Shown: in pieces, positions 49,357-62,179 of the stretch
How the letters are laid out: every line of letters begins with the position of its first letter
How positions within the stretch are numbered: the first letter of the stretch is position 1
Origin: Saksenaea vasiformis B4078
Taxonomy: Eukaryota > Mucoromycota > Mucoromycetes > Mucorales > Saksenaeaceae
Direction of reading: 5' to 3'
DNA length: 64,000 nucleotides
NCBI GenBank assembly: GCA_000697055.1
Contig: JNDT01002246.1
Coordinates: 1 to 64,000 of the forward strand
Position numbers and translations under genes: made by a program
Notes under the pieces: generated by a model
Told to the model about the DNA's origin: nothing
Database searches by the model: none
What the model saw: only the letters and a program-made list of their open reading frames with translations

Positions 49357-52300
49357 CTATAACTGAATACTGCTAGGTTTTTCTGGCCTACGGAACGCGG
49401 GAGGCCGTTGATTGCTGTTGTCTCTCATATAAAGAAACACGTGCAATATATTTGTTGCAGCCATTTTATCTCGATTCCAGAACATGGCCGTACATGATTT
49501 TTTCTGACATGTCAGCACGGCATGTATTGTCGATCCTTGATGGCCTTGCGCGTCGTTTTCTTCATTTGCTTTCTGTAAGTCTCGAGTCTCACACGCTGGA
49601 CAGACCTGGGACGTAAGATATTCGTCTATGAGGAAAACGTATGTGGGAGCCTTTCGAATTTAAGGTCAACGATAAGTTTTTGGACAACTGTAGAGCTACC
49701 TTTCGTCGCCTAGCCTGCTCTTGTAGTTCCTTAAAAATTGCCTTGGTAGGTGCAGCCTTTTTGCCTTTCATGCTACCGGAAAACCCTCCACTCCCATAAG
49801 CGACGATAATGGGCTTGTTCTTCTCCTCAGCCTGATCGTTCGGAGAAAGAGGAACCCACTTCGAATTACTCTGCTTCCGTGCTTTTTGCTTACTGGGTTG
49901 CTCGTACTTCTTGCTACCGTGGAGTAATCTCTTGGCAATCTCACTTCGACCTTTTTGTCGTCGGATATAAGTTTTGAACTTTAACTTGCTATATCTGAAA
50001 AAATATACACATGCTATGACAAAATAAGTAAAGAAAATAGCAACCAACCTTTGATCCCGGCTAAAAAATTCAGAGATACGCTCATAGTGCCGGACGCAAT
50101 ATCGGATCGCAGTAATTAATTTCTGCATGCTAGTTGTCTTCAATGATGGTATATTATTGATCAGGGTTTTCACCTCAGGCTCGCCTTTCACGTATTTTTC
50201 CCGAATCCTGGTAGCATGACTGAATCCGCATAGAGTATAATATTCTTCTGTGGTGGTTGAACGAACGCGATGCTGAGAAGTGCCTATCCCATCGGCGCTC
50301 ACAAAGGCACTTGATACCCCGGGTCAACACCCCAATAACCGCATCATTGTACTTCGCTTTCATATCAGAAGGCGTTAACGTTTTCTTGTTCGGATTGTAC
50401 AGGGCCTTGTACTTCTTAAAAAGGAACTCGACGTCGGTACCATCCGTGCGTATTTTGTCCCTGAGGCAACGCAGTGAATAACCTGAATCATACACAATGA
50501 AAATACGTACCAAAAAACACTTCTGTCAGTTTCCAGACTCTTCAAGGTATCATAGCCGATCTTGGACATATCGAACAATTGAAAATATTTTTCCCTAGCT
50601 TCCGTGGCCTTAACAGGCGATATGGAAGGATGTAGACCGGATTTACACATCAAACGGCCCAGTGCCTGATTATCCACCGTGATATGACGCATTTGCATGT
50701 TATAGATGGGCAACATTGTGAACCTTCTTGCACCCCGCGGGTCGGTGTACTTTTCCGGCTTGAATGTACCACTATCGATAGCCTCTCCGGTTTCCTTGAT
50801 GAAATCCTTCAAGTTCGAGATCACGGGACCCGGTATACGGTCGAACTTCTTCGTGAGGGACAGCTCTTCTCTTTTTCGGATAGCTATTCTGACAGCCACT
50901 TCAAGACTCTTCGTTAGACGCTTTGATAGCTTCACATCACCAAGGATCTGCAAGACGGTCAAATAACAAAAGTTTTGATGATTCCTGATTACCTTATCTA
51001 TCATCCGATGAACGTATCCTGTGGAGACGTACTTCTGGGGGGTTGCCTCTGCAATGAACACTTTTTGTTCCAATCGTGCAAGTACTTGAAAGAACCATGG
51101 GAAGAATAGATGTGGCTCTGCATTTAGCTTTTCATCACTAATAGAAGCGACCCGGATGGATTTTTTCAGATATCCTACGCAAGTGTCGACATATGAACGG
51201 TTATCTTTGTTGTCTGGAACAGTTTTGGGCCATTCTGCCTCGGCACCGCAAGCTTTCTTGTACATGAATTCTGCTAGAATCTTCCTATCTTTCACCACTC
51301 CTTTCCATCGGAAAAGCTCATCCTCTTGATCAGACATGCACATCAAGAGATACTGGATCGGTTTTCTCTCGAAATTCGCCGTCAGATAGTTCCTGATTGA
51401 TTCTTCGTATTCTTTTGCAGCGGTAGAGACTACGGTCATGTAGCCTTGTGAGCGGAACTTCTTCTCATCAAATTCAGGGACAGAGCTCTTGAAACTGTCA
51501 AATGCTTCACGGAGATTATGCTCCGCTGACGTTGCTTTCCCAGCGATCAATGAAAACAGGTTGTAACACAAGTCATGCGTGATTGGTGGAACAGGACAAC
51601 CTTCGGATAATAGGCTAACAAAAAAGAAATTGGCAAACAGCGGAGAGACAAACTCTGTGCTCTTGCATGTTTTCGCCAATGACGCTTTGATGACAGCTGT
51701 ACGCTTGAAATTCGTCGGAGGTTTCCGTTTGAAGATCCTTTCTGGGCACTTGGCATTTGTGGCTCTACGGTGGTCCGTTTAGCTGCATCGAGGGCATCGG
51801 ATGACTTGACCGGATGCGATAGCTGCCTCCTTTTTTTCTTCAAACAAAGCTTTTTTGGCTTCGGATTTGGCAATGCGCTTCTTGTGAGCTTTTTCAGCTT
51901 TAACGAATGCTTTGGATTTTTTCCTTGAAGGACCAGGTTCCGATGTCACCTCGTCTAATAAATGTTGTCAGATTATGTCAAACATAAAGAGTATCTACCT
52001 GAATATTCTTCAATATCTTCATCGTCTTCTGGTACTTCATCCTGATGATCCTGTTTGTTCACGTTCTCTGCGGCATCTTTGGTTTCATTTTTGAATTTGT
52101 GACCATGATGTCATGATGGCTTACCTCTTCTGGTTTCGATCAGTGATCGGGAACTATTATCTGAATCCGCGATCTGTCTTTCCCTTCCTTTCAAAGAACC
52201 TACATTTCCTGATTATTTTGAGTTCATATTCTCCTTCCACAATATCATTTACCAGTTGAAGGCAACGAACTCTCTGGAGCGTGGATGAGTGCATCCTCAC

Positions 52301-52439
52301 TCATACACTCCACGGGAGGAGTTGTCAATGGTTTGTGCACATCTGGTGCCTCAATTTTTTGATTGAAGAAGGATGTAATTAACGTCTGGTTTGGAGGTAG
52401 AGGTTTAGGGTTGGTTCTGCGTCTTTTACGCATGGTCAT
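49357..52439 (-). pseudogene. Fanzor copy B (TnpB-like RNA-guided nuclease), nearly intact with two lesions
   Basis: Eight exons join with exact phase except as noted: 52253-52439, 52125-52208, 51999-52076, 50993-51954, 50521-50947, 50049-50482, 49700-49994, 49357-49650. The total is about 0.88 thousand codons. The N-terminus is basic with a PCNA-box match (QTLITSFF), then an acidic stretch and a Lys-rich helix. A zinc-knuckle-like CPRC..H..A...CP is interrupted by TAA at 51779-51781. Helical Fanzor domain, RRFTMLPIYNMQMRHITVDN, FQLFDMSKIG, RTDGTDVEFLF follow. At the RuvC-I site (about 50317-50333) the frame changes: a GVDPG-like reading exists only out of frame and SAFVSADG resumes in another frame. 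After that IDEYLTSQVCPAC, a C-X4-C second pair and FWNRDKMAATN give the RuvC Glu, the zinc ribbon and the last Asp. Splice sites are good throughout, so inactivation looks recent. Sequencing error at either lesion cannot be excluded. Confidence 0.88.
52365..52388 (-). other. PIP-box (PCNA-binding) motif at the Fanzor B N-terminus
   Basis: The eight codons read QTLITSFF, a full match to the Q-x-x-[ILM]-x-x-[FY]-[FY] consensus, about 18 residues from the start and next to basic residues (RKRRR before, NQK after), as in true PCNA-interacting peptides. Function is inferred only. Confidence 0.55.
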
Positions 52440-52949
52440 AATAGAAGACAATGAAAACAGAAAAAGGAGGAAAGAAGATTGATGCGTTTCTTGTGACGTT
52501 TTAACAGACAGCTGCAAACCTTCGCTTCACTCATGTACTAATCACGTTATATTTGGTTAAAAAAAGCACCGCCTTATTCATCCAATCAGCATTGAAACTT
52601 TGAAGTCAAAGATCTTAATTATACCAGCTGTGGTGCTCGCTTCGCTTCGCAACACTGCTTTTCTATGGGAAAAAGAAATATTATTGAGAAGATTTTATGG
52701 AAGGCTGAAGATTCTGTTGGCAAGAAATAATTTGTTCAATTGCCGAAAGTTTGTTGCTGGAATATATGGATAAAAAAGAACTATATAAAAAAAAAGAGTG
52801 CATGAAGGAAGAATCTATGTAAAAGAAAAGATGATGTAAAGAAGACGCACTGTGAAGGAAGAGATGATGTGAAAGAAAAGATGGTATAAAAGAAGAAAGA
52901 TCTTTATATTTTTTGCTTGATCATACTTCTTTTTTTTGAAAGTTGCGAC

Positions 52950-53245
52950 TTTCGCTTCGCTCAATAGCAATCGTTGTATGGGAAAGAATTGGAAAGACAC
53001 AGAAGGAGATGGTGAATAATATACCTTCTAATTGATATGCTTGATCTAGTGTCTTTCGGTACCAAGGAAAGTACACTCCGAAAAGTGCTTGTGTTGCTTT
53101 CGCTTTGCTCAATGGCAATTGTTTTATGGGAAAGAATTGAAAAAGACGGAGAAGGAGATGGTGGATAATACACTTTCTAATTGATAATGCTTGGCCTAGT
53201 GTCTTTCGGTGCTGAGAGAAGTTCACTCCAAAAAGTGCTTGGACC
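52950..53245. repeat. 148-bp tandem direct repeat, two copies
   Basis: The unit starts TTTCGCTT(C/T)GCTCAAT at 52950 and again at 53098 and runs to the shared GAAAAGTGCTT-type end. The copies share long blocks such as ATGGGAAAGAATTG, AGAAGGAGATGGTG and CTAGTGTCTTTCGGT, with scattered differences, so the duplication is not very recent. Confidence 0.85.
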
Positions 53246-53283
53246 TCCACTGCGCTCTGGTAAGCACTTTTTGGAGTGAACTT
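53219..53283. repeat. Perfect 22-bp inverted repeat with 21-base loop
   Basis: The 22-mer at 53219-53240 (it begins AAGTTCACTCC and ends AAAGTGCTT) is repeated exactly as its reverse complement at 53262-53283. The arms bracket a 21-base loop. It overlaps the end of the second 148-bp unit; a diverged single arm is also present at the end of the first unit (near 53068-53090). It may be an element end or a structured RNA. Confidence 0.9.
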
Positions 53284-53539
53284 CCCGCCTGGCATAGCAA
53301 AGTTGAATAGGCATATCGTTGAATAGTTTAGGAAGGTACAAAGTTCTGCTCACTGTGTCGTGCGATATTCAGTAATACCCTTTGGGCTGCATCAAGATCC
53401 ATAGATTCATGACGCCGGTGCAATGAACAGCCATAATAAATATGGTAAGAACCACTGTAGGTATGGCAGTTTTGGCTTTAACGATATTTTTTACCTCTGA
53501 AGACACTAAAGCAATCAAAAATGGTGCCGGCTGTATTGC

Positions 53540-53899
53540 TCAAAATGGTGTGGTTGCAGGAGCAATTGTGGTGGGAGGAGGAGGATGAATGATAGGCATA
53601 GCGGCGGACGCTATTGCTGGAGTAATCACTGGCACCTGTGCTGGAGCAAGTACCGGTACCTGTGCTGGAGCGGCTGCAGGAGCAATCGCACGAAGAGTAG
53701 AACGAACAATAGGTGCAACAACAGGTGTTATTGCTGAAGAAAGTACTGGTGCAGGTGGTGCAGCAGTTGCAGGAGCGATCTTACGTGCATTGGAAGCAGC
53801 GGGCCGACATAAAGTGCTATTATGACGTGGATTCAATGGACAATTCTTGCTACTACGATGATAATGGCCATCTTGACCACAGCTGCTACAAATTGGCAT
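53540..53899 (-). CDS. Zinc-knuckle-like protein with Pro/Ala/Thr/Val-rich tail
   Basis: A 119-residue frame starting MPICSSCGQDGHYHRSSKNC followed by P-L-N-P. The pattern C-X2-C-X4-H-X6-C-P is a small zinc-binding module widely seen in proteins of mobile elements in Mucoromycota. The rest is low-complexity: repeated PAQVPV, APATA, ITPV. The same type of module opens the Fanzor A and B proteins, so this may be a detached N-terminal fragment of such an element, or the product of a related captured gene. An AG acceptor (CCATAG) lies just before the ATG, so an upstream exon is possible. No function can be assigned. Confidence 0.5.
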   Translation of the reverse strand: MPICSSCGQDGHYHRSSKNCPLNPRHNSTLCRPAASNARKIAPATAAPPAPVLSSAITPVVAPIVRSTLRAIAPAAAPAQVPVLAPAQVPVITPAIASAAMPIIHPPPPTTIAPATTPF

Positions 53900-56849
53900 G
53901 TTCTATGGGGATCAGAAAAGAGAAGAAGAAACAAAGAGAAAACTACAGAAACGATTAGAGAGTTTCCTTTTTTGCAGCAGCTACTAAACTGAAAGCGGGA
54001 TGTAAAGTTAGCAAGCCAATCAAAAATTTCGAATGAAGGTCAAATTAGCCAATCCTCTTGAGTATTTTGTCGGAGTACACTTTCAAACATTTTAATAAAG
54101 AGTAGTAAGAAGTAAGATGATGTATGATGATGATAAAGTGGGTCGAAACATGCCAAAACATTTTCAGGTGACGCGACACTCTCACAAGGAACTGCCTTTG
54201 GCACAACCTCGATAAATGAAAATACGGGATTTGGGGATGCGTATGCTTCATCTCAGTATTACTTTACGTTGGTACCATACCAACCTTGCGCTGAGGAGAA
54301 TTTAGCTTTTACCTAGAGAAGTGTATGCTTGCGCAAAGGTGTATTGCACTGGTTCATCGTAAGAGGTTACTCAATCTACCAATCGGGAAGCACAGAATAG
54401 CAGCATTGGAAAGAGACGCATGAATTCGTTCTTTTTCTCCTTCGGCTCCGTTTCGCATACAAGACGTCCCGGGTACTTACTAGGATTGATTATACACACA
54501 GGAATCCATGTGTTCTAATCTATAATTTAGACCACATGGTCGTAAAGGAAAGAAACGGATCACTCCTAGATGCCATCAAACCACGTCTTACACATTCCCA
54601 TCTTAACTGTGCGGACTGTGGTTCCCACAACTGGGTGGGATTACGCTTCCAATTTGCTGACCATGAATAATTTTGTACTACTCTACATAAACTTCCCTTC
54701 CGTCGAGGGGCCAAGTTGAAGTAAGTGATGTACAGTTTTGGTTGCAGCTGCTTCTATTTCTTTCTTCTATACAATGCTAGTGATCCTCAGCAAAGCTGGT
54801 TGGGCAAGCCACTTGCATCTGGCTTTCTGTATTTAGTACTTCTGATCGTGTTTAATCACAGCAAGCATCGGGCGAAGTAAACTTGAAACGCGGTTCTTCG
54901 ACGGGGTCTGGAACACACAACTATATTCTACCAGACCAACGGACTGCCCTGTTTTGTAGGCAATTTACGGACGGATAATTACTATCCTTAGGATGAGACA
55001 CACAGATGATAAACGTCATTTCTTAGCGTCAAGCAGAATGAGCATTAATTAAAAAATATTGCTTTCGAGCTTAACTGTATATGCACCTATCCTGGTGTTT
55101 TATGAATCTTCAGCATGCGGATTGAGGAGTTAAGCAGCATACTGCTTAAGTACGTAGTCCCTGCACTGTGTATCCCATTTCCCGGTGCAGGGAGAAATGT
55201 TTAAACAGCTATGCAGTAATTGAGTTTCCAAGGGTTAAGGAGTATTGTTGCTATTTGTCAGATCGTTTTTTAGCGGCGAACTGGCCTACATGCAACATGT
55301 AACGGTGACATCTGCGCTGACAGCTACATCATTTGTACAGGAGCATGGGATATGGCTTGGTGGACTTTACCGTCGCTCAACGACCGCCCATCCTTTTCAT
55401 GTCATTTTCGTTGGTTGTAGCGTTATCGTAGTGAGTCAAAAAGAAGAGGCCCTTTTAATTTCTTTCCACATGCAAAGACGTGTGTATCCACAGCTATCCT
55501 ATAGTCAATGGTGTCTACGAGTGCTACGATTCTATATCTTCCAACCTTCCGAACATAGTGTGTATACAATAATATAAAAATTCATTCACGGTTGGTAAAT
55601 GGAAGATCTCTTGACGTCAATTTACTTATCCCCGAAGCGCAGAGCCAACCGATGATGGTAGCCTGCCCACATCACTGAACCACCTCAATGCAAAACGTCA
55701 TAATTGTTTCAATGGGACCTTTTCCTAGCTTGACACATTTTTACTCCATCCAACAGGATGCTGAGAAACCATCATTGAAACACTGAAATGTCCGAGTTAT
55801 CCGGAGAAAAAAAAGGAGGTATAGTCATCTCCTATGGCACTGCCTTTCAAAATGAAATTTTTGACGTTGCCCATATTCTGGCGAATAAACTGGATTACTT
55901 GCAGCTATTCTCTATCAAGGCCGCAAGCGATTTTCGTGTTTTCTTGTGGCGTTTGAGTAAGTTTAACGAAAGCGAACATGATACATCCTTCGGGACTTCA
56001 AATGTCTTGTATTTATTCCTGATTTTAGCGAACATTCCTTCTCGGTGAGAAGTGTTCATGATAGTAATTACTGCGGTAGCGGTAGCATCATGTGAAGGAT
56101 CTCGATGATATCTCTATGATATTAGAGATTATGTGTAATCGGCGTCCCGATATAGAGAAGCTACTGTTAATACCAGTCTTCCTGTTATCGAACGTATTTA
56201 AATAGACAACGATCTTCAGTCATTGAGATTCTTTGCATCCGAGACGTAATCAACACGGTTCTCACTAGCTTCAACGCATCCTGCGAACCTGCGTTTGCCA
56301 AGGAAGTCAGTTGCGACTTTTGGGCGCGACGATTTGTTTTCCTCTTAAACGCAGCTCCGAGTGGTCATCTTATCGGAGAACGTACATCCACCGGCCGCCC
56401 TCGGGCACTTTATCTTCTCTGAAGTGCCATCAAGGTCTATGATCGAATTTGGATTGACGAATAAGACGATGGTTGTACCCTATTACAGAGAAGTATCTGG
56501 AAGCCATATGCGGTCGAGGTAATCACAAGCTATGAGAAATATGGCATATCTGTCACAATAAAGAGATGCAGCCGGGAAGAATCCAAAAGTACATTATGAA
56601 GGGGATGCAGAAGCAAAGCATTGCGCTACACGGAAGACATGTCGGAGCACTTTGCGAGGCAAGAACGGAAGTATACCGATTAGTGGAATGGTATAGATGA
56701 ACTCGCTAGAAAAGACTATGAAATGTTCAAGAGAATCCCCCTTATAGAAATCATAATTAATATACAAAGAGCTTTGATGAAAGTTTATCTTCCGTTGATC
56801 TAGTTTTCCTTGTATTTTTGCCGCCTTTAATCTATAAAGTTGATAAAAA
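53900..56849. other. Gene-poor stretch with coding relics
   Basis: Nearly 3 kb with no intact gene. Protein-like runs occur at about 54530-54660 (plus, with a C-A-D-C pair) and about 56240-56400 (plus, reading INTVLTSFNASCEPAF), but both break quickly. Frames at 55245-55577 and 55788-56048 have no recognised features. This looks like an area of decayed mobile DNA. Confidence 0.4.
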
Positions 56850-57062
56850 ATGCCTGACAAATCTCCAGATTCTGACGGAATCGTCGTTTTCAGAAGTGAT
56901 GAACATGAGACGGAACAAAAGCAGTATGATAAACCAGTGAGGCATGAGCTGAGACGTTCCTATGGCTCCCAAGGCGGAAAAGGTGCTCCAGCGGCTGATA
57001 TGGTGCCCAGAACGTCCCTTGTAGGGCAGTCCATGGATTCAACAGTCGTAGAAACCAAATAG
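56850..57062 (+). CDS. Small hydrophilic protein, unknown
   Basis: A 70-residue frame (start MPDKSPDSDGIVVFRSDEHE, end MDSTVVETK) with a good A-rich context before the ATG and a possible TATA (CTATAAAG) 16-20 bases upstream. The composition is polar and probably disordered, with a Gly/Ser turn in the middle. A longer minus-strand frame overlaps it (56890-57252) but lacks family features. No homologous family recognised. It may be a real short gene; the evidence is limited to start context and composition. Confidence 0.4.
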   Translation: MPDKSPDSDGIVVFRSDEHETEQKQYDKPVRHELRRSYGSQGGKGAPAADMVPRTSLVGQSMDSTVVETK

Positions 57063-57391
57063 CCTGCTTACATATGTTCCACTTTGACCAAACACACTCA
57101 TCTTCACCATCAACCGCTGGTGCTGTAGCAGGTAGTGATATGGTCGCCTTTCTAAAGATTGCGGAGCTGTTCAGCCAATCCGCAGGTACCAAAAATACAG
57201 CCAATGAAATGATGGCTGTTGACATGATGACGTAGAGATAACCATGACACAATTTGAATAAACAAGCGGCTGAGGGTCACAGTCGGGCTGCCTCGCGACA
57301 TAAAAAAAGTTATTGTGCGCATTCCTTTTGCCACTTACACTTGTTTAAAACCCAACCCCCCTTCTCTTTTTTTATTCTCCAACATTACCTA
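57063..57391. other. Promoter region of the complex I gene
   Basis: 329 bp between the small gene and the complex I 24-kDa subunit. No feature beyond a pyrimidine-rich leader. Confidence 0.45.
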
Positions 57392-58313
57392 ATGAACGCT
57401 GTACGCTCTCTTGTTCGACAGGCGGCCAAGGTGCCTATGTCCCGACGCACCATGCATTCGACACCCGCTGCATTTTCTGACGCGTTGTTTGTGGTATGCG
57501 TGGGAGAACAAAAAGTGAGGAGGAAACTAAAGAGAAGGACTTCATTGTTAGCACCGCGACACGCCTGACAACAATCCCAAGATTCCTTTCGAGTTTAACG
57601 CCGAAAACAAGAAACGAATTGAAGAAATTTTGAAAAAGTACCCACCTCAGTATAAGAAGGCTGCCATCATGCCTTTGTTGGATCTCGGTCAGAGACAGCA
57701 TGGCTTTACCTCTATCTCGGTCATGAACGAAGTCGCCCGTTTGCTCGAGGTGCCTCCCATGCGTGTGTACGAGGTGGCTACTTTCTATACCATGTACAAC
57801 AGGTAAAAACATATACGAAGAAAAAAAATCACGAAAAGAGAAGATATGAACGTCTATTTCGATTAGACAACCCGTGGGCAAATACTTTTTACAATTGTGC
57901 ACAACAACACCATGTCAGTTGGGTGGATGCGGTTCGACCAAGATTTTGGATGCGATCAAGGAGAACCTTAAGATTGAAGTGGGAGAGACCACGAAGGATG
58001 GCATGTTTACCTTGGTGGAAGTCGAATGTGCCGGTGCCTGTGTCAATGCCCCTGTGATGGCTATCAACGATGACTACTATGTAAGAGAAAAGGCGTAAAT
58101 TACGAGCACACTTTTTTGACGCTTATCTGTCATTTATAGGAGGATCTGACACCTGAGACCACAAAGACTTTGTTGGAAAACTTGAAGGCTGGCAAGAGCA
58201 TCAAGCCCGGACCTCAATCCGGTCGTTTGACCTGCGAACCTGCACCAGGTGTCTACACCACCTTGAAGGAAGAGCCTTATGGCCCTGGCTTCAGAGTGCG
58301 TGCTGATTTGTAA
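57392..58313 (+). CDS. NADH:ubiquinone oxidoreductase 24-kDa subunit (NDUFV2)
   Basis: Four exons, 57392-57493, 57552-57802, 57867-58080 and 58140-58313, give 246 residues, the usual size of the precursor. Residues 1-30 are an Arg/Ser presequence ([20 protein letters not shown]) for mitochondrial import. The mature part reads [42 protein letters not shown], then the [2Fe-2S] ligands CTTTPC (C-X4-C) and CAGAC (C-X3-C), and ends FRVRADL. It is the N1a cluster subunit of the electron-input module of complex I on the matrix side. Introns are 58-64 bp. Nothing unusual seen. Confidence 0.96.
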
Positions 58314-58707
58314 AACTATCCTTTTTTTTTGTGTTCGCCTCATTTGTCTCTCTCGCTCTCCATATTAGAAAAAAAAAAGCCAAGAAAAAAAAATTAAGCC
58401 GTAGCGCTTCTTTTTTCTGTTTGCTGTAACTTTTTTTCAAGGTTCTATAGAAATGACATGCTGTTCCGTGTATACTACAGTTAATAAGCTTTTCAAAGCC
58501 GAGAACCTTCTCCATTGATCTTCTGTGAACGACAAAGGGTTGTAACAAGTGTCTGTAATAGAATCATAAGTGTCAACGTCCACATTTCCAGTCAAGAGGA
58601 TAGAAGCATATTTCTTTTTTCATTTTGTCAACGTCTGAATCATGTTACTTCAAGTAGCATGTATCGAGTGCCTATCTCCTTCCTTTTTTTCTTTTTTCCA
58701 CGTATCG
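58314..58707. other. Shared 3' region between convergent genes
   Basis: 394 bp between the 3' ends of the complex I subunit and the aldehyde dehydrogenase genes, with T and A runs typical of fungal 3' ends. No gene. Confidence 0.5.
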
Positions 58708-60801
<2,094 letters not shown>

Positions 60802-62179
60802 GAGAAACTAAAATAATGCGCAGAAGAGAAGAGACCAAAACTACGCACGCTATTATATAGCTTTCAATTCTCGCTAGAGGAGACACATGGGAAAGGGCTC
60901 CCTGATCACAAGGATACCCCAACGAAGCAGAACAGAGCAAACTTCAGCGTGTTATTATTGTTATTATTATTACAATGTGTTGGTTGGACATTCATCTTGT
61001 TCATTTAGCCGTGGTTATACCGGGGCTTCGATATCCTGTCCGCCCATGGTTGAAGAGCGCGTCTTCTAACCTTTCCTTTGATTATCATGCTCCTTTTTAT
61101 GTATTGTGATTATCAATGCACGTTCAACCGTGGCAAAGCCGAGGGACGAGATACTACGTAGGTATTAACTTGTTGGAGTAAATTAGTTAGCTATTCCATG
61201 CTATATATTACTTAAGTGCTTAGCAAGAAGTCGATCCTGTCTATATCGCATCAAGTTTGTCAAGAACAACTGGCTCACTGCTTCTTTACAAATTGGAAAA
61301 TCATAGGCCATTCGATGCAACCATATTGTCGCGATTTTAATACGTTGCCACACATGATATATTGCTGCATGTCAGCGCAGCGTGGAACTTTGCGCCGTGG
61401 TTGCATGCATTACTGCTTTAGATGCGTTCTCCAGGTTGCAGGTATGGCCGTGCGACGGACATAGGTAGGAAGTGAAAAATATTTTGTTCATCATAAAAAC
61501 AACGTAGATGCCTTTTATATGCGATGTTCACCACAACAATAGGTTGGGATATCGTATGTTTTCCTATCTTCCTCATTTGCTCGTATTTCGGTGGAGACGA
61601 ACATTGCTTTTGCGTACAGCTGCTGAACATTGCACCGTTATAGCAATATTATGATAGTGGTATCTTTTCATCAGACTTGCTATTGACCGAGCACGCTTAG
61701 AATCTCTAATCGCTAGACTAGCAAGTATTTACTTTCTATTCAATACTGTACTTCTGCCAGACTTGGTGATCTCGCTGTTTTCCTTTCGTTTCTTCAGAAA
61801 AGAATCGAAAAATTCAGAAAGTGCAATATGTTCTGTTCTCAGTGGAACCGAGACTTTCAAGCATTCGTTGAAAAGGGAAAGGACTACCAAAAGCATTGAT
61901 TTTTCACTGGATATGTACGGTAAGTTAGAGTGAGTGCTTTGTCCTGTAACAAGATCACCCTCCTGAATGGTAGTCGAGGTGATGAACGAGGTTGAATTTT
62001 TATTTTGTTATTAATTATTTCGCTGATACTAGCATCCCACTACCTCAACATGTACATTTGACGTTTTAAGCGTTATTACTGTTTTTCCCAAAATGAATGT
62101 TGCAAAGGAAAGAAAAAAAGATGTCGTTAGCGAACTACAAAAATGGAAATCGATGGTTTTGCGATACTTACGACATTGT
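60802..62179. other. Gene-poor stretch before Fanzor copy C
   Basis: 1.4 kb with no recognised gene. The part nearest 62180 lies just downstream of the Fanzor C stop, where the guide RNA region of an active element would be expected. A plus-strand frame at 62226-62729 mirrors the Fanzor and is not a gene. Confidence 0.45.

Larger units (their letters stand above)
52440..53539. other. Repeat-rich flank of Fanzor copy B
   Basis: 1.1 kb without a gene. It holds the promoter side of Fanzor B, several GCTTCGCTTCGC-type runs (near 52639 and 52951), the 148-bp tandem repeat at 52950-53245 and the perfect inverted repeat at 53219-53283. An open frame on the minus strand crosses the tandem repeat and has two copies of the same peptide pattern (ALFGV...RKTL), but this reflects the DNA repeat, not a known protein. 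Confidence 0.55.

Noticed and set aside
52921..53295. Minus-strand frame of 124 codons with repeated peptide pattern
   Set aside because: The repetition comes from the 148-bp DNA tandem repeat; no family motif or gene context.
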